The notes below the pieces were generated by a model. The model searched no databases. It had not been told where the DNA came from and worked only from the letters and a program-made list of their open reading frames with translations. Of a DNA stretch of 64,000 nucleotides, positions 10,001-22,766 are shown piece by piece; the stretch's first letter is position 1; every line of letters starts with the position of its first letter. A program made the position numbers and the translations under genes. Source of the DNA: Bromus sterilis (Eukaryota > Streptophyta > Magnoliopsida > Poales > Poaceae); assembly GCA_950022295.1 (NCBI GenBank), contig OX465599.1:284291501-284355500 (forward strand), read 5' to 3'.

Positions 10001-12182
10001 ATTGGATGGAGATGGAGATGGTGTGATGGGGATGATGTTGATGATGATCTCGATGAAGCCCGAGACGATGGTGATGACGATGGCGACGATCTCCCCTTCC
10101 GGGAGGTGATCTCCCCGGCGGAATCTGCCTGCCGGAGATGGCTTTTCTTCTATGTAGGTTTCCGCCATGGAGCGGCGGCGGAACTCCGGAAACTCTCTCT
10201 TTTTTAGGGTTTTTGGACGACGACAGGTATATAGGACAGAGGGGAGAGCCGAGAGTGCTTCAGGGGGCCCAGGCGCCCTCCCGGCGCGGCCAGGGGTGGG
10301 GCCGCGCCAGGTGGCCGCCTAGGCGCCCTGTGGACCCCTCTGGTTGATCTTTTGCGTGCCTTCGTGATCCTTCTGGAAAACAACCTCCATCGATTTTCAG
10401 GTAATTTGGAGGTGTTCTTCTTCAGCAACTCAGCGTCCATTTTTTACCGTTGAATCCTGCGTCTATTGCTTCGCCACCGGAAAGTTGTAAACTGTGTAAA
10501 ATAAGCCAAAACAACATAAGAATAGCATCATATCATGAAATATATCAATGAATAAGAAAGAATTACTATATAAAATAGTGATGCATTTTGGACGTATCAC
10601 ATACACACATTTTATAAAAATCATTTAATTTAGTATTCTGTTAATGGGGCCCAATAGTTAGTGTGACATGTTTAACCAAATCATATAATTAACTAAAAAG
10701 TGTGGCCCACCTGTAAGTTAATTAGATAGTTCTCTCTAATTAATTTTAACAAGGTTATTAAGGGGGTGGGGCCCGGGGTCAGTGGGGGGGCTTGCTCACG
10801 GCCGTGGACATGCCGGCGACGACAGAGGCGTGGCGGCGAGGCCGCTCCGGTGAGGGGGGATGGGAGGGGCGCGACGCGGCAGTGGAGGCGCGGGCGTGGG
10901 CGTGCTAGCGGCGGTTGTACAACAGCGGCCGGCGGAGCTCGTACGGTGCTCAGAGTGAACGCGGCGAGGCGCAGGGGGTGGCCGTGCGGGCGAGTGCGGC
11001 GAGTGCCTGTGCGGGGCGTGGACACGGGTGCCAGGGCGCGGTTAAGGTGGGCACGTAGCGCGCACAAGGTGGCCCATGCGCGCGGCGAGCACGGCCTCTG
11101 GCCATGGCGAGCTTATGCGACGGCCAGAGCGTGGCCTCGCCGGTGAGGTAACTACGGAACGCGGGGGAGTACGGTGAGAGGTCGAGGAGACGCGTAGGCT
11201 CACCAGGAGCGTGATGGTGAGCTCGGGGAGGCCGGGGAGGGTCCAATGGCGGCGAATTTTGACCCGGGCATCCAGCGGCCCGAGGTTGAAGACGAGCCCG
11301 CGGTGGTCGCTTCGAGGCTCCCCGGTTCGATTCGCAGCGCGCAGAGACGAGGTCGACGATGAGGAACCCACTGGACACGGAGGGACGGCCTGTGGTGGCC
11401 GTTGGCCGTGGGGGCGACGACGGCGCGGCCATGGCTGTGTTGGCGAGGTGGGGGAACCGGGTGGGGAGGAGGGGGCAATGGCGAGGGAGAGAGAGAGGAT
11501 GAGTGGGGGCGTCGATCTAAAGTTTCGGGGGCGTTCAGGGGGCTCGGGGCTCCTTATTCCCTCGCCAGCAGCCGGGATGGGCGACACGGCGGCCATGGCA
11601 GTGGCCGACCGTGGGATGAGTGCCACGACCCCCGTGGTGAACATGGTGGAGAAGAAGAGGTGGAGGTGGGCTAGGGTGGGCCGGATCTGGGTGGGTCTTG
11701 CACATGGGCGAGATTTATCTCCTTTGCATTTTCTTTTATTTCTTTTCTCTATTCTTTACTGTTAAAATTTGTTTTAGCTATTAAATGCATTTTGTAAAAA
11801 TATGAAAATTGTACCACAATTAGGGTTGCACTCTAAACTATTTCTACAAAAAGTTTGGGCAAGAAATAAATTCATTTGCATTTTTGTTTTATTTAAATGG
11901 GATTAAATGCCACAGATTTGTCATTGTTTTGAATTGCTTGACTATTTATATACCACAATAAATATCCAAGACCATTGCACCATGGTATACTGATTTTTGT
12001 GCATTTAATAAAATTGGTTTCATAATTTTTGGATCAACTTTAATTTCAACTTATGTTTGGAATTTTCATTTGTGTTGGAATTTCAATAAGCCACCATCAA
12101 GGGGTGATCATCACAAGCCTAATCATGGTGACTTGATGCTAATCAAAAGTGGTTACTGTAGTGTGACACCCGGGGTGTTACA
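7009..12182 (-). repeat. Left (3') LTR of Fatima-like element, with nested solo LTR
   Basis: 7009-8809 aligns with 14546-16348 and 11173-12182 with 16346-17352. 9087-10599 is a later solo LTR. 8810-9086 and 10605-11172 are native LTR sequence that the right LTR lacks. The GC-rich 10760-11650 part produces many long but meaningless ORFs on both strands. The outer end lies beyond element A, outside the window. Confidence 0.8.
9087..10599 (-). mobile_element. Solo LTR nested in the Fatima-like LTR
   Basis: 1513 bp with TGATG...TATCA ends, flanked by the perfect 5-bp duplication CATAC (9082-9086 and 10600-10604). No internal domain. The minus strand starts TGATACGTCC. Its left 300 bp are clearly related to the LTR starting at 63276 (shared CGAGGAGCAGAAGGT and a run of matching blocks). 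A lone LTR with a target duplication is the product of LTR-LTR recombination. Confidence 0.9.
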
Positions 12183-12197
12183 ATTCTCCCCCACTAC
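12183..12197 (-). other. Polypurine tract of Fatima-like element
   Basis: On the minus strand GTAGTGGGGGAGAAT directly precedes the LTR start TGTAACACC. It is the expected plus-strand primer and marks the 3' LTR boundary. Confidence 0.75.
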
Positions 12198-13713
12198 AAA
12201 GAATTCTCGTCCCGAGAATTAATAGGTAGTGGAAGGGGTACAGCTTTGGTTTTGTATTCTAACGAATCTTCTGGTTCTTGTTGCCCTTCTCGAAGAAGGT
12301 GGTACTTCACGTTGATGTCTTCATTTCTCTGTATCGGTGCATCTCGATGAGTGGTCATCCTTCCTTCGGGGCTTCATCGTACTTATGAATAGGCTAGGAG
12401 AGGAAACTCAAGGGGGTTGGATCGGTGCAAAGTTAATCAACCGAGATTGTCTGAGGGAATGGGGTACAAAGTATCTCTCGAGTTTTAGACTCAAGGGAAT
12501 ACATCGAGAGAATCAAACGAAGGTATGAGAAGTTTCAAACGGATAGGCATGCATTCGATACCGATGACAGGTGGTGAAATAGGGGTCAAGAGCATTAGGC
12601 ATAAGCACTGAGTCTGACATCGGACTGGATATCACAACGTAGATGACAAGAGTCAGGTTTCGATCCTGTGGAACTATGGGTTATGGGCCCACATTGTATA
12701 AGAAGGGTGGTGACATTCCATGCGATCACGATGCAAGGTTTGTCAGAGAACATATAGTCAGTTATCTCGGCAACGACGTCGGTACCAAGGGCGAGGAACG
12801 AAGAGAATCTTTTTCCTGCTCATTAAGACGAGGCGGACCAATTGGCAAAGTTCTCGTCCATCGGTGGTTACTGAAATGTCATCAACATTAGTAAGAGGTT
12901 ACACTGACGGAGCGGTACACCGAGGTGTTTACATAAGCAGGGAATTATCACTCCTCAGACAAGTTATATCACAAGAAAGGTTAAACAGACCAATGGATAG
13001 GAAAATGTGATGATACACAAGTATCAGGTGTATATCTTTCCCAAGGGAAAGCAGAGCACGATATACACGACCAAGTTGTATTGGCAAAGAGTCAAAGGAG
13101 GTTGACGATGATAACACAAATCATCGAGGGCAAGGATGGTATTTCGCACGATGAATCCAATTGACACATGGGAGAAGCCATGTAAGATTAGTTGGATAAT
13201 ACTCCATCAAAGGTCGGGTGATTCACAAAGAATCTGATGTGAGTATCGACACTCAACCAGAAGGAGAAAGAATGCACAGGCATCGGGTGATAGAAGCATC
13301 AGAATAATTCGATGCTTAAGTACAAGGGAATTATGATTTCCAGATCGGGAGGTGCATGTAATTATCCATGCACACTTATCGGTGGCAGGGGATTGCAAAG
13401 GCGATGAACACGTAGGTTCTCGGGAATTTATCGAAGAGTAATCTTCGGAATCTTCAGGTGAAGCAACCGATCATCTTGGGTGAAGGGCTCCTCGGTTAGA
13501 TGCGACCACGAGATCCTAATGTCAGAGTTAGAAAAATTTCCAGAAAGGATAAGGGAGTAGAATTCCAGAGTAAAGGTACGGAGAAAAGGATCCTAATACC
13601 ACCAAGTTTGCGATGTGGGCCGATAAGCCACACGACACTGTTAGTAAAGTAGTTTTGCCAAGACTAGACTCGAATTCGACCAAGGAGTTGGAAGGGGTGT
13701 CCTACAGGCAGTC
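12198..13713 (-). other. Internal region of Fatima-like element, no coding capacity
   Basis: About 1.5 kb without gag, protease or polymerase similarity; the longest ORFs are below 100 codons. Several blocks (12640-12710, 12990-13060, 13095-13150) match the reverse complement of 62610-63160, so this is a conserved part of a family and not random filler. It may hold packaging or leader sequences. Confidence 0.6.
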
Positions 13714-13727
13714 GGCTCTGATACCAA
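13714..13727 (-). other. Primer binding site, initiator tRNA-Met type
   Basis: Minus-strand TTGGTATCAGAGCC lies two bases inside the 5' LTR end. TGGTATCAGAGC is the usual complement of plant initiator tRNA-Met. Confidence 0.85.
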
Positions 13728-13729
13728 CT

Positions 13730-16700
13730 TGTGACGCCTCCAAAATCAGACCGTGTACAGTAATCATACACGCAAGGTACACGATCGAGATCAGGGACTC
13801 ACGGTGAGATATCACAACACAACTCTACAAATAAAATAATACAAGCTGTTTAATACAAGCCAGGGGCCACGAGGGCTCGAATACAACAGCTCGAGAGCAC
13901 AAAGTCAGCGGAAGCAATAGTATCTGAGTACAGACACAAGGATACAAGGTTGCCTTAAGAAGGCTAGCACAAAATCAACACGATCGAAAAGGCGAGGCCT
14001 CCTGCCTGGAAACCTCCAAACTACTCCTGGTCAAAGGGGAACTCGACGTCATAGAAGGCATCGGGGATCTTCATGTTGCGGTGGTCGGCATCGGGGATCT
14101 CCTGCTCCAGGGATCCAACGTCGACTGCAGCGGCCGACCAGGAAAAACAAAAAGGGGGAAATAAAGCAAGGGTGAGTATCTAGCATACCCGCGAGTCTTA
14201 CGTCCGCTACTAAGCATTTATGCATTTGTATCAAATGGGAAGGGGAGGCTGTATATAGTGGACTGCAAGGTAGAAAGTCAAAATAAGGATAAGAAGCTAG
14301 GCCTATCAAAGACTAGCATATTTCGACGAGTCTTGCAGCATGAGAAGAGAATCAGCCAACAGTTCAATAGCATGAATGTAATAACAATGCAGCAGAAGTT
14401 GCTGCAGCATTGTATAATAGTAAGTTGTATTAGATAACAATTATATATGCCTCCGAGATCCCCTCCTCGACTACCCGGCGAGGAAGAGAAACCGGAACCA
14501 ACAGTTTAATAGTAGTAGTTTGAAGTAGTAGGCTCTGGCTTCAGCATAAAGCGTCATGTTACCGTGGACACGGCTATTCGAATAGATCAAACTCCCTGCA
14601 AGGGTGCACTACTGTTCAGCCTGCACGCTCGGATCTCCAGGGTGGCGTACACCTTGTTAGGGAATGCCCCACCGAGGCTATCTGACACGCCGAGGCCCAT
14701 CCTACGACTCATCAGAGAGGTCCCCGCCGGTCTACAGCCCTAAGGGCAAGGGGGTCATGGGCCTATCACCCCTAGCTCTTCGGGTCGTTGTGAAGAGGGT
14801 GAATTCCAGCGCGGCAGCGCGATCCGTCCCTTCCACAATGTTGAATTGGACGTCTTTCAGAGCTTTAGAATGAGACCACAACGCGGAGGGCCCACACCGT
14901 AATCCCACGTGAAGGTAGTGCGTACAAGCCTTTGCGGCCTCTCAAGTCATCCACCTGAACCATTAAGTATTTTATTATTTTCTGTCGGGACAACCGTTAT
15001 CGTTGCCCCTATTCGGGTGAGTCGCGGACAATGACAGCAGTCAGGACCACCAGTAACGTCGGTGCCTGCCCTGACGTCCCACCAACTCGTGCGGTTACCA
15101 ACAAGGTGAACCGTCTCCTTAACTTGTCTCGCGTTTTCTCTTTGAAGAGCTCGAATTTCGTACAACAGGATACCTCTCGGCCACGAACAGTACCAGGCCC
15201 GCCGCACACCGGTGGAATACACCAGACCTGTCGTTCCGCTAAGATACCCTGCACGGGCACCGTTGGGTCACCCGACTCCTTACCTGTAAGGACACCAGTT
15301 GATTCGAGTGCCTACCATCAAGTGAAACCAGGAGGAATCACCCTCCATGGTACACTTGAAGAGGTTTGACAGAGACATCAGCGAAATGAACTAAACAGGA
15401 ATATTCTCGTATCACCCCGGTGGTGCCGAGACACCAGCGGAATGAACTAAAGAGGAATACCCTCGTATCATGCCAGTGATTCTACGCTATTGAGCCGTCG
15501 AGAGTGAAATACGACTTCGTCCACTCGTAAGTCAAACTCGAAGCGACTCGACAATCTCGCCGTTGTAGGTTCCCTAGGCCGTCTGCATTGATCCGTACCT
15601 ATTACAGTTATAATATTTTGTAATCCGCTTTCACTCACCAGAGTGATCACGGCCCGCTATTCTAAACCTAGCTAACAATGCGCAGGGTTCACTACTGAAT
15701 ATTATATATATATTTAATAGGCAGCATAGGATAAAGGAAGGTACATCAAGGGGCGACAAAAATAGGCTATGCAATTCAATAGGATTGTAACGTAGTAGCA
15801 GAAGCATATGCCTAGTGCAAGAAATGTACGGAAAAGATAGGCGATATCTGGGGAAGGAAAATGGCTCTGCTTGCCTAGAAGCTCGGTAGTAGCGGTACGG
15901 TCGTGGTACGATCGTCGACGAAGTAGTCGAACACAGCAACGGTGTAGTCGGCGGCAGTCGCGGGGTCTACCGAAGAATGAAAGGGGGAAGAGAAACAATA
16001 AATACACATCAATAATAGCAATACAAATTCAAGACATGGCAATACGTTGTACACAATGTCCTAACGCAGTGCTAAGTATTTTTGGCAGAGCGGGAATTTA
16101 TCCGGGGGTGACTCATCAGTACCGGGTGATTACCGGACAGATGATCCGGAGGGTGGAAGGTTCCATGTGTGCAGTGTTAGAGACATCTGACTGACATGTG
16201 GATAGTGTATCCGTGATCGTTGATGCATTCCGAACAACTTTCGTATACCAAAGTTTTCCATCCGGACAACTTTTATCAGTACAGGGAATTATCGACAAAC
16301 GGCCCGAAGGGGGGAATTTTGATTTTCGTTGCATTAGGGGGGTGTGGTGAGAGGTCGAGGAGACACGTAGGCTCACCAGGAGCGTGATGGTGAGCTCGGG
16401 GAGGCCGGGGAGGGTCCATTGGCGGCGAATTTTGACCCGGGCATCCAACGGCCCGAGGTTGATGACGAGCCCGCGATGGTCGCTTCGAGGCTCCCCGGTT
16501 CGATTCGCAGCGCGCCGAGACGAGTTCGACGATGAGGAACCCACTGGACACGGAGGGACGGCCTGTGGTGGCCGTTGGCCGTGGGGGCGACGACGGCGCG
16601 GCCATGGCTGTGCTGGCGAGCTGGGGAACCGGGTGGGGAGGAGGGGGCAATGGCGAGGGAGAGAGAGGATGAGCGGGGGCGTCGATCTAGGGTATCGGGG

Positions 16701-17352
16701 GCGTTCAGGGGGCTCGGGGCTCCTTATTCCCTCGCCGGCAGCCGGGATGGGCGACACGGCGGCCATGGCAGTGGCCGGCCGTGGGATGAGTGCCACGACC
16801 CCCGTGCTGAACAGGGTGGAGAAGAAGAGGTGGAGGTGGGCTGGGGTGGGCCGGCTCTGGGTGGGTCTTGCACATGGGCGAGATTTATCTCCTTTGCATT
16901 TTCTTTTATTTATTTTCTCTATTCTTTACTGTTAAAATTTGTTTTAGCTATTAAATGCATTTTGTAAAAATGTGAAAATTGTACCACAATTAGGGTTGCA
17001 CTCTAAACTATTGCTACAAAAAGTTTGGGCAAGAAATAGATTCCTTTGCATTTTTATTTTTATTTAAATGGGATTAAATGCCACAGATTTGTCATTGTTT
17101 TGAATTGCTTGACTATTTATATGCCACAATAAATATCCAAGACCATTGCACCGTGGTATACTGATTTTTGTGCATTTAATAAAATTGGTTTCATAATTTT
17201 TGGATCAACTATAATTTCGACTTATGTTTGTAATTTTCATTTGGGTTGGAATTTCAATAAGCCACCATCAAGGGTGATCATCACAAGCCTAATCATGGTG
17301 ACTTGACGCTAATCAAAAGTGGTTACTATAGTGTGACACCCGGGGTGTTACA
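13730..17352 (-). repeat. Right (5') LTR of Fatima-like element
   Basis: 3623 bp. It matches the left LTR in two blocks, with about 850 bp missing at 16346-16348 relative to the left copy. ORFs such as 16116-16796 are shadows of the GC-rich part. Ends are TGTGACGCC at 13730 and GGGTGTTACA at 17352 on the plus strand. Confidence 0.85.
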
Positions 17353-18454
17353 TTGTCAATCTCTCCGGTCTTGTTGTTTACAAAGGATAAAAACACAAGG
17401 GATAATGATAGCAACTGAAAGTAAAAGCTGAAAAGTAAATGAGCGTGTAAACAATGATGAGAATATGGACCGGGGTCCCGTGATGTTCATTAGTGATGTC
17501 TCTCTCTCAAAAGACGATAAAACTGCTATGCGAGGTAAACAAATTACAGACGGGCAATTGATAGGATTATAAACGCACCGCAATGCTAACTATGCTACAA
17601 AGAAAGGAAGAGGCTCAAAAGCATGGACAGTACGCCAAAATAAGTAGACTGAAATCCAACTGAATCTACTACTATTCATCCACCTTGAGATATCTATCCA
17701 GAACATCTCGCTGGTATTAAGTTGCGACCCCACCCAAAGTGTAAACCCAAAGCAACAGACAACTGCATTAAAAAGCACTTTGCGTAAAGTAAACAATCCT
17801 TGCAACCACGGTTACAAGCACCGTTGTATTCCTCCTTGTGGCAACAGCACATCCCCTAGACTCATGTTTCTGTCACTCAAGCGTGTCATTAGGGGGCATG
17901 AACCCACAATCGAGCATAACGTTCCCTCTTGGAGTTACTACCTACTACTTGGCCAAAGCAATAAAAAACAACGGAGAACATGAAAGAATTACTTAGGAAC
18001 AAAAATATAAAAGGTAAGAACCAAATATATTACTCTATCACAATCTGAACATAATCTCATAATCCATCAGATCCCATCAAACTCAGCATAGCAACAGCAG
18101 AAAGATTACATATGTGCCTCAATCATGTAGGGAAGCTCACGAGGTCTAAACTATGAAGAACAAAGAGGGGAGGAGAACATCACATAGCTAGTGATCAAGG
18201 ATCCATGGTCCAAAGGAAACTACTCACGGCACATCCGGGAAGCGTCCATGGTGAAGGGGAAGCTCCGGGGGGTCGATCCTCCCTCCGGCAGGGTGCCGGG
18301 AAGAAGTCTGTTGGCGCTCCCGATCTTGGAAGCGCGGTGGTGGTGGAACAGAGGTGAGATCGCGAAAAAGGGTTCTCCTCTCGGAAAGTTTCAGGTCACG
18401 GGGAATATATAGGCGAAGGGGGCAGCCAGGGGTGCCACCAGGGGTCCAGGCGCC
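17353..18454 (-). repeat. E1: older LTR, inner part (split by E2 and the Fatima-like element)
   Basis: Same LTR family as E2 and F: blocks here match 18690-19800 and 25215-26350. It ends at 18454 with GCGCC, the E2 target duplication, and its other half resumes at 36104. The 17353 end is the insertion point of the Fatima-like element, inside a block that is intact at 25217 (GTTGTCAATCTCTCC). Confidence 0.85.
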
Positions 18455-20103
18455 TGATGGCGTGGAATTTATAATGGCTTCTCGCCCTTCGTTGGTTACC
18501 CCAAGTGGAAGGTGAGATGTAGGATAGCAGGAAATTTCCCTGATGTAGAGGATAGGGTTTGTCTCCCGTAGGACTTCGGCGATGATAAGTAGGTGGCAAG
18601 AAAACAATGGCACCGTTTACGACAAACGTTGCTTCCTTGACCTGGACCTGCACACGACACAAATAACTTTGCTCCCAACGAAGTTCAGAGAGGTTGCCGA
18701 TCTCTCCGGTCTTGTTTTTTACAAAGGATCAAACACAAGAGATAATGATAATGATAGCAACTGAAAGTAAATACTGAAAAGGAAATAAGCTTGTAAACAG
18801 TGATGAGAATATGGACCGGGGTCCCGTGATGTTCACTAGTGATGTATCTCTCCCAAAAGACGATAAAACTGCTACGCGAGGTAAACAAATTACAGATGGA
18901 AAATTGACAGGATAATAAACGCACCGCAATGCTAACTATGCTACAAAGAAAGGAAGAGGCTCAAAAGCATGGACAGTACGCCAAAATAAGTAGACTGAAA
19001 TCCAACTGAATCTACTACTAATCATCCACCTTGAGATATCTATCAAGAACATCTCGCTGGTATTAAGTTGCGAGCCCCACCCAAAGTGTAAACCCAAAGC
19101 AACAGACAACTGCATTAAAAAGAACTTTGCGTAAAGTAAACAATCCTTGCAACCGCGGTTACAAGCACCGTTTCCCCCCTTGTGGCCATAGCAAATCCCC
19201 TGAACTCATTTTTCTATCACTCAAGCGTGTCATCAGGGGGCATGTACCCACAATCGAGCATAACGTTCCTTCTTGGAGTCACTACCTACTACTTGGCCAA
19301 AGCAATAAACAACAACGGAGAACATGCAAGAATTACTTAGGAACAAAAATATAAGAGATAAAAACCAAATATATTACTCTATCACGATCTGAACATAATC
19401 TCATAAACCATCAGATCCCATCAAACTCACCATAGCAACAGCTGAAGAATTACATATGTGCCTCGATCATGTAGGGCAGCTCACAAGGTCTAAACCATGA
19501 AGAACAAGGAGGGGAGGAGAACGTCACATAGCTACTGATCACGGACCCATGGTCTAAAGGAAACTACTCACGACACATCCGGGAAGCGTCCATGGTGGAG
19601 GAGAAGCTCCAGGAGGTCGATCCTTCCTCCGGCAGGGTGCCGGGAAGGGTCCTGACGGTGTTCCCGATCTTGGAAGCGCGGCAGCGGCGGAAAAGAAGCG
19701 AGTTTGCGAAATAGGGTTCTGTCTTCGGAGTTTCCCCGTGACGGAGAATAAATAGGCGAAGGGGGGCAGCCAGGGGGCACCAGGGGTCCAGGCGCCCCCT
19801 GGCCGCGCCAGGTCGCCGCCTGGGCACCTGGTGGTGGCCCCCTGGCCCTCATTCGGGGTTCCGGAAGCTTCCGGCACGCTGATTTTTTATCTGATTTTCT
19901 CGGAATTTTGAAGCACTTTTTATATAGGGAAAAATTTGAAATAGAAAAACAGCAGAAAACAGAGACTGACACTGGGGTGCACTGAGTTAGTAGGTTAGTC
20001 CAAATATGATCAAAAATGTATGAAAGTGTATCTAGATCATAGCAATATCACACAAAACATGCATGGAACGAGCAGAAATTATCGATACGTTTGAGACGTA
20101 TCA
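18455..20103 (-). repeat. 3' LTR of E2
   Basis: 1649 bp, minus ends TGATACGTCTC...CCATCA. The polypurine tract AAGCTTGGGGATGT abuts it at 20104. Matches the split 5' LTR (24976-26373 plus 35824-36098) closely. Confidence 0.9.
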
Positions 20104-22766
20104 ACATCCCCAAGCTTAATTCCTGCTCGTCCTCGAGTAGGCAAATGATAATAAACATAATTTCTGTGGTGACATGCTAGCAACCATATCAAAACTTTGA
20201 AAAGTAAAGCAATCAAGGTATGTGATTCAATTCAAGTCATAATATGCAAGAGTCTATATTAGCATTGAAACAGGCAACGAAAGAACATTAGGTGCAAGAG
20301 CTATCGCTGTCCGTGACTCGAATGTCTCCAAATGATGTTTGCGTGAAAGAAGGGGGATAGGGAATACGAGAAAAAAGTATTTTTATTGAGAACTCAATCT
20401 ACTAAAGTTTCACACTTGGTCTTCTTTGGAATCTTATCTTGACTCGTCCCCAGACCACTATCCAGGTACAAGTCAATTTGATCCACTCCTTTTCGATATT
20501 TTGATCACTCATGCAATGGATGAGCGTAAGCATGAGAGTTCACACTTAGGATGGCAAAGAGAGAATATGGTGGAGGAGGAAGACAAAAAGGGTGAGAAAG
20601 GCTCACATCAATGAGGACAATCATAGGCGAGAAGGCCAAATGATAGATATGATGTGAGGAGTAGGGACTGCCATGCAACGGATGCACATATGAGCTGAAA
20701 AGCTCTCCAATGGAACTAGTGGGGGTGCATCTAACTTGCTCGCTCATGAAGACCTAGAGCTATTTTGAGGAGGCTCATCCTTGGAATATGCAAGCCAAGT
20801 TCTATAGTGTGAAGGTCCCGGCATAGCTATATGCATGATCATCTCTATGGAGTACAAGGATAAGAGGGAGTACTAGTGTGGATCTTTCAAAAGGATAGTA
20901 GTGTTTCCCCTTTATCACTTTTTATTTTATTTTTCTCTTTTTATTTTATTTTTCTCTTTTTTCTATTTTTTGTATTTTTTTTGTGGCCTCAATGGCTCTT
21001 TCTATTTAACTCTCATTTGTCCTCTTTGGGATCTTTTATTTTGTCCACTTTGGATTTTTTTCCTCACTTAAGGGCAACACTCTAATTTACAAGAGGGTAT
21101 AGAAGATCTTTCACACATGACAAGCTACTCAAATCATAAATAAGATGTAGCTATCATGATGTATGCAATGTATGCCGCTGCCGGTGTAGCAGGAACATGT
21201 ATGACATGAAGATCAAGTCATGAAGAGGTGGATGTTGCATGGCAATATATCTTGGAAAGGCTATGGAAATGCCTTGATAGGTAGGTATGGTGGCTGTTTT
21301 GACGAAAGATATAAGGAGGTTTATGATGATAGAGAGTATCATGCCAAGGGTTTGGATGTACCGTTGAAGGTGGACGCCAACTCTCGGAGTGAGAAGGCAA
21401 TGCACGGCATAGGAGAGGCTAGCAAATATGAGGAGGTGGAAGTGTCAACTTTCAATACTTACATTAGTCTGAATAACTCATGCACTTATTATCAGTAACT
21501 CTCAATCTAATAAGGAGGTTCACAAAGAGATAAGTACCCCGATGAGGAGTGTATGGGGGTTTGGTTATCCTTGCGCATCCTCGAGTCATGGTATGTGAGT
21601 GTTCTCTAATATTCGATCCCTCCAAAGATTAGCGATCCATCTAGTAGCTAGAGTTCTCAACTAGTTTTGTAGGTTTTGAAAAGAAACACGGATTGCCCAA
21701 AATATGACACATATCACTAATAGGCTAGAGCTCTTGACACCAAAAGTTCAAACATTACTCACATCAATACCTCAAAACTATTGCAAGTTACTACTAAAAT
21801 TAAATAGCAACCTCAATTACCTACTCTCAAAACAAGACACAACTAAGTGCAACAACCAACTCTCTTAACAAGAAAACTAATGAGAGTTCCCTGAACAAAC
21901 TAAACAAAAGTCAAGGCTCTTGATAAAGACAAACTAAGACTAAAACTAAACATGGCAGTAGCTACGAAAAGATAAAGAACACACAGCAGTAAAAAGATAG
22001 ACATGAAGAATCCTATGATGTGTTCTAGATTTTGAAAGTGGAGCGTGTTTCTCTCCCACACAAAGTAAGACGGGGTCTAACTTGTTATGAACAGCAAGCA
22101 AAGCTAAAGAAAACTGAAAAATAAAACCTAAGAGCGAAACGCTCCAAGCATAGCACATAACGCATGAAGTGATAAAAATATAGTGAAACGAAGGACGAAC
22201 TGGTGATTGTTGATGGAGAAGGGGATGCATGAGGGCATACCCAAGCTTAGACGTTTGAGTCTCCTTGAATATTTATTGGGGATGCATGGGGGCATCCCCA
22301 AGCTTGAGCGCTTGACACTCCTGAATCTTCTTTCATCATCTTCCATCGCACACTTGAAAACTCCCTTCATACATAACTCATCATAAGCTGATTAGAGAGG
22401 TTAGTACCCTTAATAAACAATTTTTCCTCACTGGATATAAAGATATTCTTGAAGATCTATTGTTTATCAAGATTGCCAAAATGTTTTTGCAAAGAAAAAG
22501 CAAGCTTAAGGTTTGCAAAATTTAGGAGAGACAAAATGTAGCAGAATCTGTGAAAAACAGAACAGAAGGTAGTAAAGAATTTTTTAGTGGTACTTCTGCA
22601 ACACAAATAAAAAAACTCATAACATACGAAAGTTCCCTGATTGTATAGAGAACGCTGTGTAAAAAATTCAGCTCAAAAAGATGAACGGGTGATTTGATCC
22701 GATTTTTCCCGTCACGAAGACAGAATCTGTTTTCTGGAAACCATGTCACAACTTTCGCTTCCCTTG
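20104..22766 (-). other. Conserved 3' noncoding region of E2
   Basis: No coding ORF. Read on the minus strand it holds, after the protease, a pair of GGGGATGC...GCATCCCC hairpins (22278-22299 and 22221-22242), a T/A-rich low-complexity tract (20915-20985) and finally the polypurine tract. The same blocks in the same order occur at 32058-34202 in F and 58600-61399 in E3. Confidence 0.75.

Larger units (their letters stand above)
7009..17352 (-). mobile_element. Large Fatima-like gypsy element, non-coding, interrupted
   Basis: Minus-strand element with a left LTR (7009-12182, truncated by element A and carrying a solo LTR), a short internal region (12183-13729) and a right LTR (13730-17352). 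LTR ends are TGTAACACCCCGG...GTCACA in minus orientation. A TGGTATCAGAGC priming site and a G-rich polypurine tract sit just inside the LTRs. The internal region has no gag or pol, so it is a non-autonomous or deleted copy. It is inserted in an older LTR (E1) at 17352/17353; the predicted duplication TTGTC is seen only on the right. The family name Fatima comes from recognising the LTR end style and is uncertain. Confidence 0.75.

Noticed and set aside
10693..11765. Long overlapping ORFs on both strands (Arg/Pro/Gly-rich)
   Set aside because: They lie in a GC-rich part of the Fatima-like LTR, recur as diverged shadows at 16116-16967, and show no domain. GC-rich DNA has few stops.
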